Source: JBFMHP01 sp040752855 (GTDB lineage Bacteria; Pseudomonadota; Gammaproteobacteria; RBG-16-57-12). Taken from it: DNA of 64,000 nt. Below, piece by piece: positions 43,443 through 52,216 of this stretch. The first letter of the stretch is position 1, and each line of letters starts with the position of its first letter. Under the pieces are notes generated by a model. It searched no databases. It worked only from the letters and a program-made list of their open reading frames with translations, and was not told where the DNA came from. The position numbers were made by a program, and so were the translations under genes. The stretch is taken from contig JBFMHP010000019.1 in the NCBI GenBank assembly GCA_040752855.1, positions 186,001 to 250,000 of the forward strand, given 5' to 3'.

Positions 43443-43772
43443 ATGAAATTTCGAATCGTTCTGGTGGTGCTTGCAGCGCTGTTGATCGCGGCGCATTTTC
43501 TGCGTCAAGGCAACCTTGTCTTGGTGGCTGTCTGTCTCAGCGCACCGCTGTTCCTACTGATACATAGACAATGGAGCATGATAGCGCTGCAGGCAATGCT
43601 GTATGCAGCCGCGGGGATTTGGATCTTCGTGTTGCTTCACCTCATCGAGCTGCGCGCCATGGCGGGGCGGCCATGGGGCGTTGCCGCCCTGATACTGGGA
43701 GTGGTTGCGCTGTACACGGCGCTGACGGGGGTGTTACTGAACTCACGGGACATGCGTCAGCGCTATCGCTGA
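43443..43772 (+). CDS. Small four-helix membrane protein (hypothetical)
   Basis: 109 residues that are almost entirely hydrophobic, with about four membrane helices (IVLVVLAALLIAAHFL, LVLVAVCLSAPLFLL, ALQAMLYAAAGIWIFVLLHL, VAALILGVVALYTALTGVLL). Short basic ends (SRDMRQRYR) suggest a cytoplasmic C-terminus. No family recognised. It converges with the outer-membrane barrel gene, 12 bases away. Confidence 0.7.
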   Translation: MKFRIVLVVLAALLIAAHFLRQGNLVLVAVCLSAPLFLLIHRQWSMIALQAMLYAAAGIWIFVLLHLIELRAMAGRPWGVAALILGVVALYTALTGVLLNSRDMRQRYR

Positions 43773-43784
43773 CGCCCGCCCCGC

Positions 43785-45062
43785 TCAACCTGGATCGTCG
43801 ACGGAAAACATGCTCCAGGGATAGGTGATAAATAATTGGGTCTGGGCGCCCTCCTCCCCGCGCGCCAGATCAAAGCGAATGATCACACCGGAGAGCACCA
43901 CGCGCGCGCCTATGCCGTAGCTGACGCGGCCATCATGCAGCAATCCGCCGAAATGCTCCGCCACCATGCCGCGCTCCCAGAACGCCGCCAGCTGAATCCC
44001 GGTGCGTATCCCTTTGGCGACAAAAATATCAAACGGCGTGCGCTCATCGGTCAGATTCCAGCGATATTCGATGCCGTAGAACAAGGCCTGGCTGGCGTAA
44101 AAACGGCCGTTGTCATAGGCGCGCAGCCGTTGGGTTCCGCCCAAGGACGAGGCGGTGCCGTAACGATTGTTCGCCTGAATCCCGCTCAGCAGTTTGGCCT
44201 CGGCGCGCAGACAGGCGTCCGCATCCGGACCGGGAGGATAGCGATCGCAATCCAGGCCGTATAACTGCTGGAGGACGCCGTAATCCTCGACACCGCTGCG
44301 AGTGATATGGGCTCTGGAATAATAGAGATTGAATGCCAGCGTATCCCAACGGCGCGTCGGCCAGTAACCGGTGATGTTGTAATCGTTTACGAAATATTCA
44401 CTCTCGGCGGCGTCATTGTCGGTGGGCAAGCGGCTGGAAAATTCCAGGCGGATGCCCCGGCGCGGGTCCAGGCGATCATCGGTCAAATCCAGCGAGCCGC
44501 CCAATACGATGAGATGGCCGCTGTCCCAATCGGTATCCACGCCTTCGAATGCCTGGCCGTCGCTATCCAATACCTCGAGCAATCGTTCACGGCCCACCAG
44601 CAACCGGACAAACGCCTCATAGCGCCGCTCGTCGAAGCTCAGGGTCAATTGCCCCAGCAGATATTTGCCTTCCGCTTTCGGATAGATCACATCATCAGGA
44701 TCGGAATCAATGCCGCGATCATACGAGGTGGCCGCAACCAAGTAATCGTTGTAGCCGAAGTCGAGTATCAGGCGCCGGGGCAACACGTGATAATCCAGCA
44801 CGGCAAAGCCCGTGGCCTCGAAATCCCCGCGCACGTAGTATCCCGTGAGATCGGTATCGCCATCACCCATATTGAGCACGCTTGCCCCGACCCCGGCGGC
44901 GGTGCCCAGACCGGGGATTTCCCCAACGATCGGATAGACGAAATAACCAAAATCCCTGCCATATTGATCCCTGCGACGTTCGACCGTCTCGGCATAACTG
45001 TTGCTGACCAGTATCATCAGCAGCACTATTGCCACGTGCTTCACTCTGGCCCCGCGCTTCAT
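43785..45062 (-). CDS. Outer-membrane beta-barrel protein, BamA/TamA (Omp85) barrel type
   Basis: 425 residues from MKRGARVKHVAIVLL, with a signal peptide ending near SNSYAET. The C-terminal two thirds alternate aromatic and polar residues in the manner of a surface-antigen (D15) barrel, with LDLTDDRLDPRRGIRLEFSS (the typical barrel hairpin) and GLLHDGRVSYGIGARVVLSG near the end. POTRA domains are absent: the barrel begins within ~60 residues. The true C-terminus ends PWSMFSVDDPG rather than in an aromatic residue. An in-frame start seven codons earlier is possible. Function unknown; transport of a lipid or protein is inferred only from fold. Confidence 0.75.
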   Translation of the reverse strand: MKRGARVKHVAIVLLMILVSNSYAETVERRRDQYGRDFGYFVYPIVGEIPGLGTAAGVGASVLNMGDGDTDLTGYYVRGDFEATGFAVLDYHVLPRRLILDFGYNDYLVAATSYDRGIDSDPDDVIYPKAEGKYLLGQLTLSFDERRYEAFVRLLVGRERLLEVLDSDGQAFEGVDTDWDSGHLIVLGGSLDLTDDRLDPRRGIRLEFSSRLPTDNDAAESEYFVNDYNITGYWPTRRWDTLAFNLYYSRAHITRSGVEDYGVLQQLYGLDCDRYPPGPDADACLRAEAKLLSGIQANNRYGTASSLGGTQRLRAYDNGRFYASQALFYGIEYRWNLTDERTPFDIFVAKGIRTGIQLAAFWERGMVAEHFGGLLHDGRVSYGIGARVVLSGVIIRFDLARGEEGAQTQLFITYPWSMFSVDDPG

Positions 45063-45233
45063 CCGCCCTGTCCTTGTTCCCATGATGTTGTGATCCGCAA
45101 ATTGATCCAGATCAATGCACCGTATCAACTGTTCTAGGTACCGTGTTGTAGGCTTATCATGGACCAATCGAACTAAGCGTTACAACCGTTTGATTTTTCA
45201 TCAGAGACGCATTCCACAACAATGAGGTTGTTT

Positions 45234-45632
45234 ATGAAATATGGTTTGCTAGTACTTGTTTCTTTGTTGGTTCCCGTGTCAGTCGGTGTTGCGGGAAGTG
45301 AACGTTGGATCATGGCCATAACCCCGGAGCGTCTGGATAGCCAGAATTTGCTCCATGTGCGTTTCACAGACGGGGCGGGAGATCCCGTAGAAAGCGAACT
45401 GCTGCAGAAAATGGAGATAAAGGAAGGCAGCTGTGAAACCGGCAGACTCTTCAAGATCGTGGAAGACTACAAGCTGGGCTTTTTTCCCAATCCCAAAATG
45501 CTGGGAATCTATCTCCCGCCCGGAAACTGGATCGATAAGACGCTGTGTTTCAGCATCCCGGAAGTCGGCGCCACACAAGTAGCGCCGGCGATCGGGCCGG
45601 AGGGCCGATCGGTTGTTTACAAGCTTGAGTAG
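45234..45632 (+). CDS. Secreted hypothetical protein, 132 residues
   Basis: A signal peptide (MKYGLLVLVSLLVPVSVGVAG) precedes a ~110-residue soluble domain with two Cys (GSCETGRLF and KTLCFSIPE) that could form a disulfide. No family recognised. The ATG at 45234 has GAGG upstream; an ATG four codons earlier overlaps that site. It is divergent from the barrel gene. Confidence 0.65.
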   Translation: MKYGLLVLVSLLVPVSVGVAGSERWIMAITPERLDSQNLLHVRFTDGAGDPVESELLQKMEIKEGSCETGRLFKIVEDYKLGFFPNPKMLGIYLPPGNWIDKTLCFSIPEVGATQVAPAIGPEGRSVVYKLE

Positions 45633-45787
45633 GTACCCGAGATTACTCCTCCATTGCTGCTGTCTCACACGAATGCCACTTGCTTTCGGTGTGAAGTCTA
45701 ATCCCCCTCACCCCCGCGCATATCGCGACGACGGCGCCAAGTGCGCGCCATTCGAATGATAATCTTCTGCGCGAAATAGTGGGCGAA

Positions 45788-47422
45788 TCAGCCTTTCAGC
45801 TTCGCCAGAAAGGCCTTGGCCTGGGCGAGTTCGATACGCTCGGTATCACGCTCTGCCGTCAGTGCCTGTAGCTTGGTGTAGTAACTGCGGGCCGCCTGGC
45901 GGTTACCGGAGGCCTCCGCAGCACGCGCCGCGCCATAAATGCCGCGGAAGCGGTTGGGATCACGCTTCAAGGACCGCTCGAACTCGGTGAACGCCTGCGC
46001 CGGTTGATTGAGCCTCAAGAGCATCTCGGCCAGTAATTCCCGCGATGGCAGGACGTTACCCGGCGTAACCGGGTGCTTGTCGCTGGCCTCTTCAGCGTCA
46101 GCGGCTGCCCGCATCAACCGCACTGCTTCGTCGTGCCGGTGTTCCGCCAGCGCGATCCAGGCGTTGACCGTCATGATCTGAACATCGGTCTGACCGGCCC
46201 AGTAGCCGAGCTTGGATGTCGTCATCACGTCCTTCAACACCTGCAGGCGCTCCACGTCCCTGCGCGCTGCCACAGCATCGCCCGCACGCGCCGCCCCTAA
46301 TGCGCGCGCAAACACCAAGACGGCCTCCGCTTGCGGGAACTTGTTCCAGGTTAAATCGGCGGGCGCGAGTTCCAGACCGGCCGCCTGCTTCCAATCACCG
46401 CGCTCCAGCGCAAAGCGGGAAGGGATCGCGGCAAAGGCATAGGCGGCCACAAAGTTCTCGACGTTCACCCTGCGCACCGCCGCGAGCTCATTCAGTAAGC
46501 GCCGCGCTGCCTTGTCCTGCGCCTGCTGAAGATATCCAAACATCATGTAATCCATGGCATGCAAGGCGTCGTAGGTGCCGATACCGAGGGTCGTCTGCTG
46601 CATCTCGTTTTTCGCTGCAAGGTATGAAGCGCGGTTGCTCGCCACCATTTCCCGCCACAAACCGACTCGACTGAAGATGTGGGTGGGCATATGCAGTGCA
46701 TGCGGCACTGCGGGCGCGATGCCGGCGTAAGTGCGGGCGGCCGGAAGACCCCGCTCGGCCAGCTCGGCATAGTCATAGGTGTGGATCAGGTAGTGGGCGA
46801 TGCCCGGATGATTGGGGTATTTCTTGAACAACGGTTCAAGGATGCTCGCCGCCTTGAGTTGGTTGGCGAAAGTTTTGTCGGTGGGCAACGCTGTAACATT
46901 GAGCACAAGCGCGTACAGGATCTGCGCTTCGATATCCTGCGGATAGCGCGCTGCCAAGGCTTCCATGGCCTTCTCGAAGCCCATCGCGCGCACCCGGTGC
47001 TCCGTGGTCTGCCAATCCTTGAAAAAAACGCCGAGGGCGGCAATATAGTCGCGTTCCCGCTCGCTGTTGGCGCCGACCTGTTGGGCCTCCGCCATCGCCG
47101 CGGAGGCCGCCTCAAGCGCCGCAACGCTGGGTGGCCAAGCGAAAGGATTGCCCATTGACATGAATGCGATGCCCCAATGCGCCATGCCACAGTCCGGATC
47201 GCGCTGGATGACCTTGGAAAAAGACGCGATCGCAGGATCGAACCAGAAGGAATGAAACAGAGCCATTGCCCGGTTGAACTCATTCTGCGCCGCCATGTTA
47301 CACGAGACAGAAAAGTTCACTTCGCCGATTTTTTCAGGCTTGTGTGTCTGCGCGCCCTTTGCGGACATGCTGACAAAGAAAACTAGCGCCAACGCCCCTG
47401 CAATGAGTCTTGTGAGTTTCAC
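45788..47422 (-). CDS. Exported TPR-repeat protein
   Basis: 544 residues from a GTG with a strong AAAGGAGG site. The N-terminus is a signal peptide (ALALVFFVSMSAKGAQ). TPR-like helix pairs run throughout (AMALFHSFWFDPAIASFSKV, AFTEFERSLKRDPNRFRGIY). A conserved-looking block HPGIAHYLIHTYDYAELAER and HALHMPTHIFSRVGLW is typical of a family of large bacterial TPR proteins of unknown role. Likely periplasmic; partner unknown. Confidence 0.8.
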   Translation of the reverse strand: MKLTRLIAGALALVFFVSMSAKGAQTHKPEKIGEVNFSVSCNMAAQNEFNRAMALFHSFWFDPAIASFSKVIQRDPDCGMAHWGIAFMSMGNPFAWPPSVAALEAASAAMAEAQQVGANSERERDYIAALGVFFKDWQTTEHRVRAMGFEKAMEALAARYPQDIEAQILYALVLNVTALPTDKTFANQLKAASILEPLFKKYPNHPGIAHYLIHTYDYAELAERGLPAARTYAGIAPAVPHALHMPTHIFSRVGLWREMVASNRASYLAAKNEMQQTTLGIGTYDALHAMDYMMFGYLQQAQDKAARRLLNELAAVRRVNVENFVAAYAFAAIPSRFALERGDWKQAAGLELAPADLTWNKFPQAEAVLVFARALGAARAGDAVAARRDVERLQVLKDVMTTSKLGYWAGQTDVQIMTVNAWIALAEHRHDEAVRLMRAAADAEEASDKHPVTPGNVLPSRELLAEMLLRLNQPAQAFTEFERSLKRDPNRFRGIYGAARAAEASGNRQAARSYYTKLQALTAERDTERIELAQAKAFLAKLKG

Positions 47423-47537
47423 AGCGGCCTCCTTTGATCATTGATTCCCTATCGACATGATCCGGATCGCTAACTAAGTAGAGTGGCAGAAATTCATCTC
47501 GCTGGCACGGGCGATATCAACGCACCGCCATCTCTCA

Positions 47538-47891
47538 TTAGTCATCAACAACCGTTTCAAATCCGCCGTAGATCATACGCCTACCATCAAATGGCATGGG
47601 ATGAGCGTCCGGACTTAATCTTGAATCAGCCATGGCTTTTTTCATTCCTTCATTGCGAGAGCTTTTTGATGGCCAGGTGATCCACGAAAAAACCACAGTC
47701 TCATCCGGCTGCCGCTTGACCGCCATCGGGAAAGAAGTCACTTCGCCTTCCGGAACATCGTCACCCCAACACTCGATGACCTTGATGGCGCCGTATTCTT
47801 TGAAAATCGCAGCGGCCTCTTTCGCATACTGTATGTAGATGTTCTTGTTCGCATTTGGAACCGCGACCACGAATCCGTCGACATATGCCAT
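47538..47891 (-). CDS. DUF1428 family protein (YbaA-like)
   Basis: 117 residues, with family landmarks MAYVDGFVVAVPNANK, ECWGDDVPEGEVTSFP, FSWITWPSK and FDGRRMIYGGFE. A ferredoxin-like dimeric fold is expected. Biochemical role unknown. It starts ten bases after the cytochrome P460 gene with GAGGA upstream, so the two are probably cotranscribed. Confidence 0.9.
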   Translation of the reverse strand: MAYVDGFVVAVPNANKNIYIQYAKEAAAIFKEYGAIKVIECWGDDVPEGEVTSFPMAVKRQPDETVVFSWITWPSKSSRNEGMKKAMADSRLSPDAHPMPFDGRRMIYGGFETVVDD

Positions 47892-47901
47892 AATCTAGTC
47901 C

Positions 47902-48387
47902 TCAATCACGTAATTTGCTAAATACATACTGTGTCTTTTCTTCGGAAGCGTGGCAGTTGAAACAGGATACCCCACCATCAGTCGTAAGCCGCTCACTGCG
48001 GCTGTTACCTGCAAAGCCCTCAAAACCCCAGCCACCGGTATTCTTGAAGCGCTTGGCATCACGCTGCATCACGCCAACCAGCTTGCGCTCGCCCTCTTGC
48101 AACGCATTGCCGCCCTCTGTGTAGTTGAGCAGATCGAACACCAAAACCGCCCCATCGGAATACTTGCCGTCCTTTAACCCCTGCATCGCCTTTTTATTGG
48201 CATACACGTGATGAATTCCGGCAAAAGGATTTTCCAGCGGATGTCCCGGTTGAATCACCATACTTTTGACATGATGCCAATCTCGAAACCCTGTCGGATA
48301 ATCCACTTTTGCAGACTCTGCCGCATAACTGCTTGCAACCCATGCGACTACCAGTGTTATTGGAAACAGTAAATATAATTGCCTCAT
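47902..48387 (-). CDS. Cytochrome P460 family protein
   Basis: 161 residues with a signal peptide (PITLVVAWVASSYAAE). The c-type heme site CFNCHASEEKTQYVFSKLRD ends the protein, as in cytochrome P460, and GFRDWHHVKSM and GGWGFEGFAGNS match the P460 fold. Characterised members oxidise hydroxylamine and NO in ammonia and methane oxidisers through a Lys-heme cross-link. Which chemistry applies here is not decided by sequence. No hydroxylamine oxidoreductase is nearby. Start has GGAGGG. Confidence 0.87.
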   Translation of the reverse strand: MRQLYLLFPITLVVAWVASSYAAESAKVDYPTGFRDWHHVKSMVIQPGHPLENPFAGIHHVYANKKAMQGLKDGKYSDGAVLVFDLLNYTEGGNALQEGERKLVGVMQRDAKRFKNTGGWGFEGFAGNSRSERLTTDGGVSCFNCHASEEKTQYVFSKLRD

Positions 48388-48725
48388 GAATCGCCCTCCA
48401 GTTAGTAGAGAAATACGATGCGGATAATCGAGGCATACCCCTTTTCACCCGTCACCCGTACAGCAACCATAAATAGAGTTTTACTGCATAAGTAATTTTA
48501 CTAAATCAAGGAACCTCTGATTGACACGCGATTCCATGGAAACGCCGACACTTAGAGGTATTAAGGAAAGCAATAATCACATTTTTTCTTTCCGCGCCCT
48601 CATCAGTCCAGGATGGAAATATTCGGCGCTCCAGAAATACATCTGGGCAGGATTTATGAATGAAACTATAGTCTACGCCGCGTTGGTTGTCGATGCGCTG
48701 CAGATCAGGAGTCTTAACGATAGTC
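48388..48725. other. Intergenic region, nothing firm
   Basis: The stretch is AT-rich near 48480-48520 and should hold the P460 promoter. An 86-codon plus-strand frame (48521-48781) overlaps the antitoxin-like gene, has no recognisable domain, and is not called. Confidence 0.4.
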
Positions 48726-49190
48726 TTATCTCAAACGCTGCGCAGCTATTTCTTCTTCGAGCATGGCTCGAACGTCTTTGATGGCCTGGAGCCCACCGAT
48801 CAGCATGAGTTCTAACGCCGATTTATGACCTAACTGAGGGTGCGGTGTGGATATCCAACGTTCACGAGTGACGGGCGAATCCGGATAAAGTTTCAACAGC
48901 GCACGATCGATGGCCAACAAATGACCGGCGCGCTCCAGCACCGCGACATCATCGGGTAGCGGCTTGCCATCCCTTAGTGCGGATATCTCATCCAGACCCA
49001 ACAACACAGGCTGATTGAACCGGTGTACGCCCCAGCGCTCGAATACCGCCAAGATGAGTTCCGCCAATACCTTACGGGTTTCAATCTCCCTGAGTTCCGG
49101 CACGAATGTTTCAACCCTCTTGGCTTTGGAATCCCGGGTCACGCGCTCCAGCGCTGAGGCGATCTTATCCAGGTAGTCACTTAGCTTCAT
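48726..49190 (-). CDS. MbcA/ParS/Xre-type (DUF2384) protein, antitoxin-like
   Basis: 154 residues from MKLSDYLDKIASALERV. The C-terminal ~55 residues (DRALLKLYPDSPVTRERWIS, GHKSALELMLIGGLQAIKDV) match the DUF2384 domain of antitoxins paired with RES-domain toxins. The N-terminal half has a helical region (KVLAELILAVFERWGVHRF). No RES toxin lies next to it, so it may be solitary or act otherwise. Start chosen at the second Met. Confidence 0.75.
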   Translation of the reverse strand: MKLSDYLDKIASALERVTRDSKAKRVETFVPELREIETRKVLAELILAVFERWGVHRFNQPVLLGLDEISALRDGKPLPDDVAVLERAGHLLAIDRALLKLYPDSPVTRERWISTPHPQLGHKSALELMLIGGLQAIKDVRAMLEEEIAAQRLR

Positions 49191-49211
49191 CGGGCGCACA
49201 CAAAAATCGTG

Positions 49212-49568
49212 TCAATGTGTTGCAGCGACGCCTGCCGATTCACCTGTCCTAAGGGCAGCGGCTTCACCATGCGGCAGCGAATTCAACATTTCTTTGAACT
49301 CGTTCCACTCCGTGGCAGGCCACACTTCCGTATCGGCACGCCCAAACGTGCGGATCATGGTCGACACCTTAGCGGCAGTTTCCAGATCCGGAGCCTCGAA
49401 GATATCGATATAGTCATAGCGGCCCATCACGGCATAATTGTGAATCCACTTCACTTCTGGACATTGACTGCGGATATGCCCCATCACCTGCTGTTCCAAC
49501 ATCTTCAATCCTTCTGGAGACCGCAGTTCTTCATGCGCAATTCTGGTTAACATAACAAATGTCGTCAT
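49212..49568 (-). CDS. GYD-domain protein
   Basis: 118 residues from MTTFVMLTRIAHEELRSPEG. The core NYAVMGRYDYIDIFEAPDLE is the GYD motif region (MGRYDYI) of a small alpha/beta family of unknown function. Upstream in-frame codons exist, but the domain begins at this Met. It follows the DUF2384 gene in the reverse order, 21 bases away. Confidence 0.85.
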   Translation of the reverse strand: MTTFVMLTRIAHEELRSPEGLKMLEQQVMGHIRSQCPEVKWIHNYAVMGRYDYIDIFEAPDLETAAKVSTMIRTFGRADTEVWPATEWNEFKEMLNSLPHGEAAALRTGESAGVAATH

Positions 49569-49754
49569 GATGTATTCCTCTAAACATATTGTATTGATCA
49601 CTCCTTCCACCATTTGCTGGGGGGAAGACTGTGATGGGGTGGAACAGCTCAATATCATCACCGCTTTTTATCCACGCCATCAGACACTGCTCATAATGCA
49701 GACTACAAAGTATAGTTGCAGCAAATCGTTATACCAGGAAGCGCGATGCGCTGT

Positions 49755-49814
49755 TCAACCGCCCTTCTCCAGACCGCTCACGCGGATGCCGATGAGGCGT
49801 ACTTTTTTTATCAT
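49755..49814 (-). pseudogene. Remnant of DinB (DNA polymerase IV) C-terminus
   Basis: A 19-codon frame, IKKVRLIGIRVSGLEKGG, resembles the last residues of DinB-family polymerases (RLIGIRVSGL). Nothing else of the gene is present. It begins four bases after the PfpI-like gene stop. It is probably a leftover of a deletion; the match is short. Confidence 0.45.
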
Positions 49815-49817
49815 CGG

Positions 49818-50324
49818 TCAGCGTAATCCAAGGGCATTGAAGATCGCCTGCATGAAGGCGGGGATGTCTGAAGGACGACGTGAGGTAATGAGATTGCCGT
49901 CCACGACGACTTCGCGATCCTGGTAGTCGACGCCCGCCGCCTTTAACTCATTGGCGATCGACCTGTAGCCAGTACCACTGCGTCCTTTGAGCAAACCCGT
50001 TGCGATCAGTATCTGTGGACCATGACAAATGGCCGCAACCGGTTTTCCCGTCACCAGGAAACGGCGGGCAATGGCCACGGCCTGAGGATTGTGTTGCAGT
50101 GCCGCGGGCGCCTCGCCGCCCGGCAACACCAGCAGATCGTAAGCGCGTGGATCTACTTCATCAAATTCCAATCCGACATCGACCTTCAGGCCATGCTTTC
50201 CGGTGATTACTCCCCGCTTCGGTGCGGCCAAATCCACGACCACACCTCGCGCGCGCAGCTGGCGCAGCGGCTCGCTGAGCTCACTGTCTTCGAATCGATC
50301 AGTGCTGATGAAGAGTGCACGCAT
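49818..50324 (-). CDS. DJ-1/PfpI family protein (type 1 glutamine amidotransferase-like)
   Basis: 168 residues from MRALFISTDRFEDSELSEPL. The nucleophile elbow AAICHGPQILIATGLL carries the conserved Cys followed by His, and DLLVLPGGEAPAAL supplies the Gly-rich strand end. GRSGTGYRSIANELKAAGV and NLITSRRPSDIPAFM are typical of the PfpI/YhbO group linked to deglycase, chaperone or protease activity. Cytoplasmic. Frame is open upstream but the family starts here. Confidence 0.9.
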   Translation of the reverse strand: MRALFISTDRFEDSELSEPLRQLRARGVVVDLAAPKRGVITGKHGLKVDVGLEFDEVDPRAYDLLVLPGGEAPAALQHNPQAVAIARRFLVTGKPVAAICHGPQILIATGLLKGRSGTGYRSIANELKAAGVDYQDREVVVDGNLITSRRPSDIPAFMQAIFNALGLR

Positions 50325-50512
50325 AGCGACATCCGATCTTTGCTCGATGTCCTGAATAACAGTGTTGGTAGGATCGTTCAACCCGATGGCGCAGCTCGTC
50401 GCTTTCGAACAGTCGAAACCACGCGGGCGTAAAGGCGGCCATCTTCATACCTCTGACCTTACCGCGGTAAGCCACGCCGTTCCCGATGCGAGAGGGCGTT
50501 TTTATCAAGGTG

Positions 50513-50902
50513 TTAGCGTATCTCCTCAAGAAATATTGGCGTGCCACTGAGATCGATCCGTGGCGTTGTGCCGACAATATCAACTTCAGTGTTGTCGACA
50601 AATCGCAGACTAAGTCGCGCCTTGTTTTTGCTGTGCAACGGTATTGGGATTACTTCATAACGCTTACCGTCGACCTCCAGAAAACCATCGGCGACGGTAT
50701 TGGGCAGTGGCGGCGGCGCTCCGCTAATGGTCGCGTCTTCAAGGACAATATTCGCCTCCTGGCTCCATTCACTCCCCGGATCACAGCCGGGTATCCCCTT
50801 GACCTTTAAGATATAGGCAACTGAAAAATGTATGACCGTTGCGCCGTTGACGCTGGTGAGATGATTGATTCGCGAATTGTATAATTCAAGTCCACTGCTC
50901 AC
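50513..50902 (-). CDS. Hypothetical protein, 129 residues
   Basis: The frame starts at GTG with GGGAG nine bases upstream. Sequence MSSGLELYNSRINHLTSVNG is followed by beta-rich segments (VIHFSVAYILKVKGIPGCDP, KARLSLRFVDNTEVDIVGTT). No signal peptide or known family. It follows the c-type cytochrome gene in the same direction by 28 bases, so it may be cotranscribed. Confidence 0.6.
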   Translation of the reverse strand: MSSGLELYNSRINHLTSVNGATVIHFSVAYILKVKGIPGCDPGSEWSQEANIVLEDATISGAPPPLPNTVADGFLEVDGKRYEVIPIPLHSKNKARLSLRFVDNTEVDIVGTTPRIDLSGTPIFLEEIR

Positions 50903-50930
50903 GGCTTTGTTCTCCCGGTATATTGTATTC

Positions 50931-51713
50931 TTAAGATGGTGAACCCACAGTCACCGCAATCTCCTCGCTAAACAGTATTCTACCCGATGGGCGCTGGAAG
51001 ACGGCTGCCGTTGTCGCGTTCTCGGTACCGTATAGCAGCGCGGCACACAGGCTATAACGGCCTGGCGTTGAGGGGGCTTGGAGCTTGAACACTACATCGC
51101 CTGCGGGAAACACCTGTTTCTTGCGATCGTACTGTTGGTCAGTAATCAGAATGAAACTCAAGTTTTTTGCCAAGCCTGTGATACGGCCGTCCAGCCACTT
51201 GGTTTGCGGCTTCCCATCCTGGCCACTGATCTGCGGTGGACCGATAATTTGCCACCCGGCTGCGGATATTGGACGGGATTGATAACGTAACGCCTTGTCC
51301 ACCAACATCACGCCAATGGCCGGACCATTGCCGCCTTTTGCCTTTACCCTCACCTCGATCTGCGCACTGGCTGCCACCTGCCGCGGGGCATCCAACGTAA
51401 CCGTGGTGCGCTCGTCGATGAAGCGCGCTTCATCGATGATCGCGGCCCGCTCCTCCGATGTCAGCTCGACATACGGGGACGGCGGCATCATGGCATTGAC
51501 CGCGCGGTAGTGCTTGTTCTCCGGGGTTTCACCTTTTGCAAGGTCCGCCGGCATCTCCGGCATATACTCTGCTTTCGTCGCCGCGTGACAAGAGGCGCAA
51601 AACGGCGCTGCATCGGTTACATACATGCCGGGCCCGTTTGGGTAGGCCAGCGATACGGAATTTGTCATTCCGCTCAGTGACACCCCAACCACCATTGATA
51701 AATGGATTTTCAT
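50931..51713 (-). CDS. Exported c-type cytochrome-like protein
   Basis: 260 residues from MKIHLSMVVGVSLSG (AAAGGAG lies at suitable distance from this Met rather than from the Met two codons earlier). A signal peptide precedes one heme site, CASCHAATKAEYM. The remaining ~180 residues form a beta-sandwich-like region (DAPRQVAASAQIEVRVKAKG; GDVVFKLQAPSTPGRYSLC) with no family I recognise. It may be a periplasmic electron carrier fused to a binding domain. Confidence 0.72.
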   Translation of the reverse strand: MKIHLSMVVGVSLSGMTNSVSLAYPNGPGMYVTDAAPFCASCHAATKAEYMPEMPADLAKGETPENKHYRAVNAMMPPSPYVELTSEERAAIIDEARFIDERTTVTLDAPRQVAASAQIEVRVKAKGGNGPAIGVMLVDKALRYQSRPISAAGWQIIGPPQISGQDGKPQTKWLDGRITGLAKNLSFILITDQQYDRKKQVFPAGDVVFKLQAPSTPGRYSLCAALLYGTENATTAAVFQRPSGRILFSEEIAVTVGSPS

Positions 51714-51786
51714 GTCCATGACTCCTTTCGTTGTAACTCATCTGAGCATACACGAACACATGTCGACCTATTGGAGTGTAGACTGA

Positions 51787-52122
51787 TTACACCAATGTGT
51801 CGGTTTTAGCAGCCATGACAAAGTCATTCACATGCAGCCCCCTGATCTTGTGACTCCACCATGTCACGGTGACCTTGCCCCATTCCGTTAGAATTGTTGG
51901 GTGATGACCTTCCTGCTCGGCAAGCTCACCCACTTGATTGGTGAAGGCCAGGGCTTGTTGGAAGTTGTTGAACTTAAAAGTGCGGCGCAAGCGCTTGATG
52001 CCATCGATTTCAACAATTTCCCAAGCGGGAATTTGCGGCATAAATTTTTCGATTTGCGCTGGCGTTGCCAATGGAGCGCCTATTTCGCAGGCTTCGCACT
52101 TTTTTGCGGTTAAATCGTTCAT
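51787..52122 (-). CDS. phhB: Pterin-4a-carbinolamine dehydratase
   Basis: 111 residues with the PCD/DCoH motif EQEGHHPTILTEWGKVTVTW containing the active-site His pair, then WWSHKIRGLHVNDFVMAAKT. It recycles the pterin cofactor of aromatic amino-acid hydroxylases. No phhA is next to it. Ribosome site TTAGGAG. Confidence 0.93.
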   Translation of the reverse strand: MNDLTAKKCEACEIGAPLATPAQIEKFMPQIPAWEIVEIDGIKRLRRTFKFNNFQQALAFTNQVGELAEQEGHHPTILTEWGKVTVTWWSHKIRGLHVNDFVMAAKTDTLV

Positions 52123-52216
52123 TCGATACTCCTAAGCTGCCTCTGGTCTCTCATCTGTGCCATATGCATAAGATTAGACCAGAACACCAAAGATGCACCT
52201 GCCATGCCTGCGCTCA

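Noticed and set aside
48521..48781. 86-codon plus-strand frame
   Set aside because: Overlaps the DUF2384 gene; no ribosome site or recognisable family.
50299..50601. 100-codon minus-strand frame, containing MKMAAFTPAWFRLFE
   Set aside because: Overlaps the starts of two better genes. The segment looks protein-like, but I could not match it; it may be a remnant.
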